This document shows, piece by piece, positions 57,645 through 64,000 of a stretch of 64,000 bases of DNA. The position numbers were made by a program, and so were the translations under genes. Origin of the DNA: Ectopseudomonas mendocina (GTDB lineage Bacteria; Pseudomonadota; Gammaproteobacteria; Pseudomonadales; Pseudomonadaceae). How positions within the stretch are numbered: position 1 is the stretch's first letter; each line of letters opens with the position of its first letter. The notes under the pieces are model-generated. The model was not told where the DNA came from. It saw nothing but the letters and a program-made list of their open reading frames with translations, and searched no databases. The stretch spans positions 124,001-188,000 of the forward strand of contig NZ_SCFY01000010.1 in assembly GCF_007049795.1 (NCBI RefSeq), written 5' to 3'.

Positions 57645-58319
57645 ATGACCTTTTCCATCGTTGCCCGCTGCCCACGCAGCGGACAGTTCGGCGTCGCCGC
57701 GGCCACTGCGATGCCCGCCGTCGGCAAACTACTCAGTCATGCTGCCGCCGGTGCAGGAGCGGTAGCCACCCAGGCGCAGGTCAACCCCTATCTGGGTCTG
57801 GATGGACTGGCGCTACTGCGTCAGGGATTGTCGGCTAAGGAAGTGCTGGAGCGGCTCAAAGACACCGATCCGTGCATGGAACTGCGCCAATGCGCGCTGA
57901 TCGACGCTCAGGGTGACAGCCTGTGCTGGACCGGCGACAAGTGCCTGCCCTGGGCCGGCTCGCTGAGCGGCGAACAGTTCTCCGTGCAGGGCAATCGCCT
58001 GGTCGGCCCGCAGGTTCTGGACGCCGTGGCCGAAGCCTTCCGCCACGCGGAGAAACGCCCACTGATCGAACGCCTGATCGAAGCCCTGGCCGCTGGCGAC
58101 CGCTGCGGCGGCGACCGTCATGGCGAATCCTCCGCGGTGATCTACGTGGTCGATCAGGAGGAGTATCCGCTGTGGGACATCCGCGTCGACCATAACCTCG
58201 ACCCGGTGGCCGAGCTGCGCCGACTGCACGAGGTCTTCGCCCGCGAAGTACTGCCAGAAATTCTTGCCATGCCGACTCGCGATAATCCAGCGGGCCTGGC
58301 GGCGGAAGACTCGGTCTAA
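57645..58319 (+). CDS. DUF1028 domain protein
   Basis: A 224-residue protein whose N-terminal MTFSIVARCPRSGQFGVAAA is the diagnostic DUF1028 opening, followed by VGKLLSHAAAGAGAVATQAQ. The fold is predicted to be Ntn-hydrolase-like with the start at a threonine or serine after processing, but the activity is unknown. The tail GDRHGESSAVIYVV is also conserved. The 3' end overlaps the convergent regulator gene by 4 bases. Start follows AAGGAGTTGCC. Confidence 0.86.
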   Translation: MTFSIVARCPRSGQFGVAAATAMPAVGKLLSHAAAGAGAVATQAQVNPYLGLDGLALLRQGLSAKEVLERLKDTDPCMELRQCALIDAQGDSLCWTGDKCLPWAGSLSGEQFSVQGNRLVGPQVLDAVAEAFRHAEKRPLIERLIEALAAGDRCGGDRHGESSAVIYVVDQEEYPLWDIRVDHNLDPVAELRRLHEVFAREVLPEILAMPTRDNPAGLAAEDSV

Positions 58320-59290
58320 CGCGCAGTGGTGCCGAAACGCCGCCGGTAATCGCCAGGCGACAGGCCCACCAGACGAGTGAAGACCTTGCGAAACGCGCCA
58401 CTGTCGCGATACCCCACCTGCCAGGCCACCTGGTCGATGCTCTGGCGAGTGAACTCGAGCATTTCGCGCGCCTTGCTCACACGTAGCTGCTGGCAGTACT
58501 CGGTGGGCTTCAGCCCGGTGGCGGCGCGAAAGCGACGCAGAAAGGTGCGCTCCCCCAGCCCGGCACGCGCGGCCATATCGGCCAGGCTCGCCTCGGCGCC
58601 CTCCTCCCCCTGCAACCAGCGTTGCACGGCAAGCACTGCGGCATCGCCGTGATCGAGGCTGGGCGCGAAGCTGCTGAAATGGCGCTGCGATTCACGGTTC
58701 AGGTCCACCACCAGAAAGCGCGCGGTCTCGGCGGCGATGGTCGGCCCCAGCAGGCGAGTAACAATGGCCAGACCGAGATCGGTCCAGGCCATCAGACCAC
58801 CGGCGGTGATCAGGTCACCGTCATCGATCACCATGCGTTCGGGCAGTACCTGCACCTGCGGAAAACGCGCCGCCATCTGCGCTGCCAGCGCCCAGTGGGT
58901 AGTCACCGTGCGCCCATCGAGCAAACCGGACTCGGCCAGTGCAAAGGCACCGGCACAGACCGAAGCCAGCAGCACGCCGGCGCCGTGCTGTGCACGCAAC
59001 CAGTCACGGTAGACGGCCGCGAGCGGCTGCTCGGCAGTATCGTCCAGACAGGGCGGCAAGATCACCACCTGCGGCGTACCCTCGGCCTGCGGCAGACTGT
59101 CGAACATACGCTGAAGCTGTCCTGTTTCATCGGCCTGCCAGTGACTGACCCGCAGCCGAGGCAACCCCTCACGCCCCTGCCCGGCGGCCATGCGATTGGC
59201 CACCGCGAACAAATCGCCCAGACCATACACCGCTGCCAGCTGGGCACCGGGGTAGCGCAACAGGCCAATCTCCAGACAGCGCTCGCTCAT
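58316..59290 (-). CDS. GlxA-family AraC-type transcriptional regulator
   Basis: A 324-residue regulator: an N-terminal DJ-1/PfpI-like domain with LLASVCAGAFALAESGLLDG (a cysteine at the nucleophile-elbow position, near 110) and a C-terminal AraC DNA-binding pair, SLADMAARAGLGERTFLRRF and RQSIDQVAWQVGYRDSGAFR. It is divergent from a cysteine hydrolase gene 94 bases away, and similar regulators control neighbouring hydrolases, so it may regulate that gene. It overlaps the stop of the DUF1028 gene by 4 bases. Confidence 0.88.
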   Translation of the reverse strand: MSERCLEIGLLRYPGAQLAAVYGLGDLFAVANRMAAGQGREGLPRLRVSHWQADETGQLQRMFDSLPQAEGTPQVVILPPCLDDTAEQPLAAVYRDWLRAQHGAGVLLASVCAGAFALAESGLLDGRTVTTHWALAAQMAARFPQVQVLPERMVIDDGDLITAGGLMAWTDLGLAIVTRLLGPTIAAETARFLVVDLNRESQRHFSSFAPSLDHGDAAVLAVQRWLQGEEGAEASLADMAARAGLGERTFLRRFRAATGLKPTEYCQQLRVSKAREMLEFTRQSIDQVAWQVGYRDSGAFRKVFTRLVGLSPGDYRRRFGTTAR

Positions 59291-59384
59291 TGTCAGTTTT
59301 TCCCCGCAGATTGTCGGCCGCGCCCATCCTCGCAGGCGCGCCAGGGCGATAAGGTTTGCCGCACATCATCCCACGGAGACAACC

Positions 59385-59933
59385 ATGAGCAAGCGCGCCC
59401 TGATCCTGATCGACATCCAGAACGACTATTTTGCCGGCGGCAAGTGGTCGCTCGAAGGCATGGACGGAGCAACCGCCAACGCCGCCCGCGTGCTGGCGGC
59501 AGCACGCCAGGCGGGCGATAAGGTGATCCATGTACGCCATGAATTCGAAAGCGCCGACGCGCCCTTCTTCGTTCCCGGCAGCGCTGGTGCGAACATCCAT
59601 CCGCAGGTGCAGCCGCTGGCGAGCGAAGTGGTGGTGCTCAAGCATAAGGTCAACGCCTTTCTCGGCACCGATCTCAAGGCTCAGCTGGACGCCGCCGGCA
59701 TCGAGCAGATCACCCTGGTTGGCGCCATGAGTCATATGTGCATCGATGCCGCAGCCCGTGCCAGCAGCGACTTCGGCTATGTCACCACGGTCATTCACGA
59801 TGCCTGCGCGACGCGCGACCAGGAATTCGAGGGGCAATCGATTCCGGCCGCCCAGGTGCATGCCGCCTATATGGCCGCACTGGCCTTCGCCTACGCGAAC
59901 GTGGTTTCGACCGAGCAGTATCTGGCCGGCTGA
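59385..59933 (+). CDS. Cysteine hydrolase, isochorismatase-like family
   Basis: A 182-residue alpha/beta hydrolase of the nicotinamidase/isochorismatase superfamily. Catalytic triad: D10 (LILIDIQNDYF), K88 (LKHKVNAF) and C119 (GAMSHMCIDAA), all present. The fold is complete, but whether it acts on isochorismate, nicotinamide or another amide is not readable. The start has GGAGACAACC upstream. Divergent from the GlxA-type regulator, which may sense its substrate. Confidence 0.9.
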   Translation: MSKRALILIDIQNDYFAGGKWSLEGMDGATANAARVLAAARQAGDKVIHVRHEFESADAPFFVPGSAGANIHPQVQPLASEVVVLKHKVNAFLGTDLKAQLDAAGIEQITLVGAMSHMCIDAAARASSDFGYVTTVIHDACATRDQEFEGQSIPAAQVHAAYMAALAFAYANVVSTEQYLAG

Positions 59934-59934
59934 A

Positions 59935-61044
59935 TCAGCTGGCGCCAAATCGCTGCATTTGCATCTCGCGAAGGCGACTGAGCGTACGGCGGAAGGCAAA
60001 ATCGAGGTAGCCCTGAGTGTAGAGTTCATCCAGGGCCACCGCGGCCTCGATGTAGAGTGGCACGCGGCGGTCGTAGCACTCGTCGACCAGGGCGATGAAG
60101 CGGCGCACCGCATCGTCGTTACGAGACAAAGCCGGCAATTGCCGATCCCCGGCATCGACCCGTTCGGCACCGTCCTCGGTGCCACGGGCGATGCGCCCCT
60201 CGCGTTGCTCGCCATCCAGGCGCGGCACTTCGCCAAGCAGGATGGCCGGAAAGCGCTCGCACAATTCGATGAAATCCACCGCTGCCAATGGCTGCTCGCA
60301 TAGATCGCGGAAACGGCACCAGAGTGCCGCCGGGCTTTGACCGAGGGTCACCACGCTGCGGTGGGCCAACTCCACAGGTTCACCGCTAATGACCTGCCCC
60401 TCGCTCAATTGAGTGAACAGCTCGCCCAACGCCTGCGGCTGCCGTACCCAATAGCGCTGCACTTCTGCACCGAGATGCAGGCGGTGATCCTGCTCGCCGT
60501 CGACCGCCACCACCTGCATGTGCGCCGTGAGCGCGGCGATAGCCGGAAGGAAGCGCTCGCGGTTGTAGCCCTCTGCGTAGAGCTGATCCGGCGGCTGGTT
60601 GGAGGTCGCCACCAGCACCATACCCTGCTCCACGACCAGACTGAGCAGGCGGCCGAGCAGCATGGCATCGCCGATATCGCTGACGAACAGCTCGTCGAAA
60701 CACAGCACGCGCACCTCACGCCCCAACTCCTCGGCCAGCAGGCGCAGCGGGTCGGCATTGCCAGTGAGCTGAAACTGCCGGCGATGCACCCACTGCATGA
60801 AATGATGAAAATGCTGCCGCCGTGCCGGCACGCGCAAAGCGTTGAAAAAGCTGTCCATCAGCCAGGTCTTGCCACGCCCGACCGGCCCCCAGAGGTAGAC
60901 GCCAAGAGGCCTTTCACCTCGCTCAACAGCCTCATGACAGTGCTGCAGCGCCTCGACCGCACGGCGCTGCGCGGCATCGACTACGAAACCGGCAGCAAGC
61001 GCACGCTGATAGGCGGCCTGGGGCGAATCGTGCGGCGCCTGCAT
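59935..61044 (-). CDS. zapE: Cell division ATPase ZapE (AFG1 family)
   Basis: A 369-residue AAA-like ATPase. Walker A is LWGPVGRGKTWLMDSFF near residues 51-67 and Walker B VLCFDELFVSDIGDAML near 115-131. ZapE associates with the division ring under stress in E. coli. The start ATG at 61044 was preferred over a TTG at 61053 that overlaps the previous gene by 4 bases; the TTG would give 372 residues. Third in a run with GNAT and C-N hydrolase genes on the same strand. Confidence 0.93.
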   Translation of the reverse strand: MQAPHDSPQAAYQRALAAGFVVDAAQRRAVEALQHCHEAVERGERPLGVYLWGPVGRGKTWLMDSFFNALRVPARRQHFHHFMQWVHRRQFQLTGNADPLRLLAEELGREVRVLCFDELFVSDIGDAMLLGRLLSLVVEQGMVLVATSNQPPDQLYAEGYNRERFLPAIAALTAHMQVVAVDGEQDHRLHLGAEVQRYWVRQPQALGELFTQLSEGQVISGEPVELAHRSVVTLGQSPAALWCRFRDLCEQPLAAVDFIELCERFPAILLGEVPRLDGEQREGRIARGTEDGAERVDAGDRQLPALSRNDDAVRRFIALVDECYDRRVPLYIEAAVALDELYTQGYLDFAFRRTLSRLREMQMQRFGAS

Positions 61045-61049
61045 CGCGG

Positions 61050-61934
61050 TCAACGTAGCACCAGCCGGCCGTCATCGAACTGCCGTGGCCAGTCACGACG
61101 GGTGAACACCTGGCCCTGCTCACGCACGCGGCGTACTTCATCCAGATCCAGCTCGCAGATCAGCCAGTGGCTGCGCGTGGGGCATAGCTCCTCGCTCTCG
61201 GCGACGATGCCGCTAGCCGGCATGCCGTAGTCCGATGGTACGTACAGCGAGGCGCGGCCATAGCCTTCGTCCAGCGACGGCGACCAGGGCGCCAGACCGA
61301 CGGTAGGCGAATGCAGCACGGCGATCTGGTTCTCCAGAGCACGGGCCTGGGCGCCGATGCGCACGCGGTGAAAACCGGCCACGGTGTCGGTGCAACTGGG
61401 CGCGAGAATCAGGTCGACCCCGGCTTCGGCCAGGGTATGAGCCAGCAGCGGAAATTCGTTGTCGTAGCAGATCAGGATGCCCAGCTTGCCCAAGGCTGTA
61501 TCGAACACCTTGAGGCCGTTACCCGCTGCGATGTGCCACTGCTCAAGCTCGAAGCGGGTCATGATCAGCTTGTCCTGAGTGCCCAGACAGCCGTCCGGGC
61601 CAAACAGCCAGGCGCGATTGCGATAGATGCCGTCGTCATCCAGCACCGCCACCGAACCGGGCTGCAGGTAGATATTCAACCGCCGCGCCAGGCTCTCGCA
61701 CAGTTCCAGCCAGCGTGGCAGCAGCGGCTGGATGCCGGCGATAGAGCCGTGCAGATCGCCGCGCTCGGCTTCCTGCAACTGGCCGGTCAGCACCAGGCCA
61801 GCGTACTCCGGTAGCAGCAGCAGCTCGGCGCCCTGCCCGGCTGCGTCCTCACACAGCGTGGTGAGGTGCTCGGCATATTCGTCCCAGGTGACGAACAAGT
61901 CGATGTGATATTGGCAGGCGGCGACCTTGATCAT
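61050..61934 (-). CDS. Carbon-nitrogen hydrolase (nitrilase superfamily)
   Basis: A 294-residue enzyme with the nitrilase-superfamily catalytic triad E43 (LLLPEYAGL), K122 (GTQDKLIMTRFE) and C156 (LGILICYDNEFP). It would hydrolyse an amide or nitrile; subfamily is not certain. The gene overlaps the upstream GNAT gene by 4 bases (ATGA), and ends 6 bases before zapE. In some bacteria a GNAT domain and a C-N hydrolase are fused in one bifunctional protein, so this pair is probably the split form acting on one pathway. Confidence 0.9.
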   Translation of the reverse strand: MIKVAACQYHIDLFVTWDEYAEHLTTLCEDAAGQGAELLLLPEYAGLVLTGQLQEAERGDLHGSIAGIQPLLPRWLELCESLARRLNIYLQPGSVAVLDDDGIYRNRAWLFGPDGCLGTQDKLIMTRFELEQWHIAAGNGLKVFDTALGKLGILICYDNEFPLLAHTLAEAGVDLILAPSCTDTVAGFHRVRIGAQARALENQIAVLHSPTVGLAPWSPSLDEGYGRASLYVPSDYGMPASGIVAESEELCPTRSHWLICELDLDEVRRVREQGQVFTRRDWPRQFDDGRLVLR

Positions 61935-62521
61935 GAAGCGAGCTCCTTCAACCAGAACGACATGGGTTTGGCCGACTCCTTGGCTTCATCCAGATCGCGC
62001 CAGTGGTAATAGGTGTGCAATTCGGGGTGATGGCGATAGCCGCGGCGCGCCCAGAAGGCGTCCAGCGGCTGATAGTCGGCTGGCCGCCTCGGATGATCGA
62101 CGGGGCGCTGCACGGCGCAGAAGGCGCACCAGTCGAAGCCGCCCAGCTTGCGCGCATGGACCTCGCGCTCGACGAAGAAGCGCACGCCGAGTCCACGCCC
62201 GCGCCAGGCCGGCAACACCACCGACTCGGCGCAGTAGAAGATGCGCGCCGGATTCCACCCCGCAGCGATGAATGGCTCCTGGAATTCCTCGGTTTCATCG
62301 GCAAGCGGCAGCGCCGTGGAGGCACCAACGACACGACCCTCGTCACGTACCAGCACGCACAGGCTATCGGCACTGCGCACGTAAGTGGCCAGGTACTCGG
62401 CCTCGTAGTCGAGGTTGCCCTCGTAGAGGTAGGGAAACTCGCGGAACACCTGGATGCGCAGGCGCGCCAGGTCGTCGATATGGGGTTCGATCTCCGCCCC
62501 CCGGAGCAGTCGGATATCCAT
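61931..62521 (-). CDS. GNAT-family N-acetyltransferase paired with C-N hydrolase
   Basis: A 196-residue GNAT protein. Acetyl-CoA motif A is SVVLPAWRGRGLGVRFFVER near 102-121. The opening MDIRLLRGAEIEPHIDDLAR and FREFPYLYEGNLDYE are distinctive of the group found with nitrilase-like partners. The stop overlaps the start of the hydrolase gene by 4 bases (ATGA), giving translational coupling. The acceptor is unknown; acetylation followed by hydrolysis of an amine substrate is one possible logic. Confidence 0.87.
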   Translation of the reverse strand: MDIRLLRGAEIEPHIDDLARLRIQVFREFPYLYEGNLDYEAEYLATYVRSADSLCVLVRDEGRVVGASTALPLADETEEFQEPFIAAGWNPARIFYCAESVVLPAWRGRGLGVRFFVEREVHARKLGGFDWCAFCAVQRPVDHPRRPADYQPLDAFWARRGYRHHPELHTYYHWRDLDEAKESAKPMSFWLKELAS

Positions 62522-62632
62522 TGCAGTCGCTCGCCAGCAACAGGGTGACGCCAGCAGCTATACCAGCGGTAAACGGTGAACTTATCATGTGGGCCAACGA
62601 ACCACTAACCACGCTACGAAAGGAACTTAGCC

Positions 62633-63031
62633 ATGACCGCCACCGAACTGGTTCAGGCCTACTACGCTGCCTTCAACGCCGGCGACATGCCCGCCTTCCT
62701 CGACCTGCTGGCAGAAGACGTGGTGCACGACATCAACCAGGGCGAGCGCCAGGTCGGCAAGGCCACCTTCGCCGCCTTCATGGACAAAATGAACCGCTGC
62801 TACCGCGAGCGCCTGGCCGACATCGTGGTGATGCAGAACGCCGCTGGCGACCGCGCTGCTGCCGAGTTCGTGGTGCATGGCGAATACCTGGCCGACGACG
62901 AAGGCCTGCCACCGGCCAACGGCCAGACCTACGTGCTGCCAGCCGGCGCCTTCTTCGAGATCAAGAACGGCAAGGTGGCGCGCATAAGCAACTACTACAA
63001 CCTCAATGACTGGGTTGCGCAGGTGGGCTGA
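62633..63031 (+). CDS. SnoaL/NTF2-like family protein (ketosteroid isomerase-related)
   Basis: A 132-residue NTF2-like cone fold. MTATELVQAYYAAFNAGDMP opens as in SnoaL-type proteins, and the strand VVHDINQGERQVGKATFAAF and GAFFEIKNGKVARISNYYN follow. Such folds bind or isomerise small molecules; no catalytic set is assigned. Start follows GAAAGGAACTTAGCC, an AAGGA ribosome site. Expressed alone. Confidence 0.87.
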   Translation: MTATELVQAYYAAFNAGDMPAFLDLLAEDVVHDINQGERQVGKATFAAFMDKMNRCYRERLADIVVMQNAAGDRAAAEFVVHGEYLADDEGLPPANGQTYVLPAGAFFEIKNGKVARISNYYNLNDWVAQVG

Positions 63032-63081
63032 ACATCTTCAACACAGAGGCCTTGTCCTGTCTTTACCGTATAGGGCCAAGC

Positions 63082-64000
63082 CTATAAGTCGCTCGGCTCA
63101 GTGACCCAGTACAGTCCGCGCCGCTCGGCTAGCCTCGCCCGCTCTCGATCCAGTTCGGCACGAAGCTCTTCTTCGCTGGGCAATACCAACTTGTACTTGC
63201 TGGCGAACAATTGCTCGCTGCCTTGCAGCACCGAGTAGCGCACCAGCGAGGCATCCTTCTGCGCACAGAGGATGATGCCTACGGTCGGGCCGTCCTCCGG
63301 GCCGCGCTTGAGGTCATCGAACATGCGCACATACATGTCCATCTGGCCGATGTCCTGATGGGTCAACTCGCCGCGTTTGAGATCGAAAATCACGAAGCAC
63401 TTGAGCAGGTAGTTGTAGAACACCAGGTCGATGTAGAAATCCTTGCTCTCGGTGCTGATGCGCTGTTGCCGACCAACGAAAGCGAAGCCTTTGCCCAGCT
63501 CCAGCAAAAACTGCTGCAACTGATCGATCAGCGCCTGCTCCAGCTCGCTTTCCAGCAAGGCGCCAGCATTGGGGAGGCCGAGAAACTCCAGCAGTACCGG
63601 ATCACGCACGAACTCGCGTGGGCTCTTGCCCAGCGCCTGCAGGTTACTCGCCGCCTCCTGTTCGACCGCTGCGCGATCCTGGCTGGCCAGCAGGCGCTCG
63701 TAATACAGCGTACCGATCTGCCTCTCCAACGCACGAGTGCTCCAATTCTGCGCAGCGGCCTCGTTCATGTACCACTGGCGGGCGCTGTCGCTGTCCACTT
63801 TGAGCAGAGAGCGATAGTGCGTCCAACTCAATTCGGAACGCAGTGCGTTCCAAATCGGGAACGCTTGATAGAAAGCGCGCATATGTCGCAGGTTGCGCTC
63901 GTCGAAGCCCTTGCCGAACTCAGCCGTCAGCCCATTGGCCAAGTTGGCCAGCAGCTTCTTGCCGTAAGCGGCTCGGGCCTGCCCACCCTGCTCGAATTCG
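63082..64000 (-). CDS. DUF1016 (YhcG) PDDEXK nuclease-like protein, 5' end missing
   Basis: The visible 306 codons continue to the right edge, beyond which lies the N-terminal DUF1016 part. The C-terminal nuclease core has FYIDLVFYNYLLKCFVIFDL with D, then DLK, and GELTHQDIGQMDMYVRMFDD, a PD-(D/E)xK-like arrangement, near residues 190-230 of the fragment. YhcG proteins are often found beside type I restriction or other defence genes and may bind nucleic acid, but no such genes are visible here. The start is off the window. Confidence 0.88.
   Translation of the reverse strand, partial: EFEQGGQARAAYGKKLLANLANGLTAEFGKGFDERNLRHMRAFYQAFPIWNALRSELSWTHYRSLLKVDSDSARQWYMNEAAAQNWSTRALERQIGTLYYERLLASQDRAAVEQEAASNLQALGKSPREFVRDPVLLEFLGLPNAGALLESELEQALIDQLQQFLLELGKGFAFVGRQQRISTESKDFYIDLVFYNYLLKCFVIFDLKRGELTHQDIGQMDMYVRMFDDLKRGPEDGPTVGIILCAQKDASLVRYSVLQGSEQLFASKYKLVLPSEEELRAELDRERARLAERRGLYWVTEPSDL

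Overview
The window reads as chromosomal DNA of a GC-rich gammaproteobacterium, almost certainly a Pseudomonas. The support is guaB/xseA, opgGH, tandem-domain pap, mnmC, zapE, psiE and yebG with Pseudomonas-like protein sequences, an ANR-type box before a universal stress protein gene, and the Pseudomonas type of REP hairpin (GTAGGAGCGGCTTCAGCCGC). The exact species is not determined; the mendocina/oleovorans side of the genus is my inference. I see no prophage, transposase, CRISPR array, rRNA operon or antibiotic-resistance island.

Layout. 1-6122: guaB (3' part missing at the left edge), a Fur-controlled siderophore receptor, a zinc-ribbon hypothetical, a PACE efflux pump with a divergent LysR regulator, and the first part of xseA. 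6123-6155 is not genomic: it is the Illumina Nextera transposase adapter (32 of 33 bases), followed at once by a headless-to-tail fragment of a PP2C phosphatase gene. The two sides need not be neighbours in the real chromosome. 6162-17560: GNAT, diguanylate cyclase, tRNA-Thr(CGT), CvfB-like protein, PQQ-type sugar dehydrogenase, periplasmic binding protein, enoyl thioester reductase, an MHYT-GGDEF-EAL protein and the hyi-glxR pair.

17716-24335: a Fur-box TonB receptor with a one-base frameshift, a small hypothetical, then a 1.6-kb stretch (20705-22321) made of pieces of at least five genes (oxygenase start, SDR, flavin reductase, two LysR regulators), then a LysE exporter and a thiolase. 24537-36277: pap, mnmC, an EamA transporter, a UvrD-like helicase, a candidate small RNA, cytochrome b561 and opgGH. 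36513-47951: bglX, an AraC regulator with an internal deletion, a SWIM/SNF2 helicase, psiE, a secreted metallo-beta-lactamase-fold hydrolase, LexA-controlled yebG, a Leu/Val dehydrogenase, SirB1-like, PilZ and DUF4124 proteins. 48026-64000: a lipoprotein, an ANR-boxed universal stress protein beside pyk, crotonase, a diguanylate cyclase overlapping a ferredoxin reductase, class I fumarase with a long leader hairpin, dsdA, DUF1028, a GlxA-type regulator divergent from a cysteine hydrolase, the GNAT / C-N hydrolase / zapE run, an NTF2-like protein and a DUF1016 nuclease cut by the right edge.

How the genes work together. Most are core metabolism and envelope housekeeping: purine synthesis (guaB), glyoxylate/tartronate metabolism (hyi, glxR), glycolysis and TCA steps (pyk, fumarase), osmoregulated glucan synthesis (opgGH, with bglX close by) and c-di-GMP signalling (three GGDEF proteins plus a PilZ protein). 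I did not find a convincing new multi-gene system. The strongest unexpected results are the adapter-bearing chimeric join at 6.1 kb, the gene graveyard at 20.7-22.3 kb, the broken regulators and receptor, the candidate sRNA at 31.3 kb and the perfect 15-bp hairpin in the fumarase leader.
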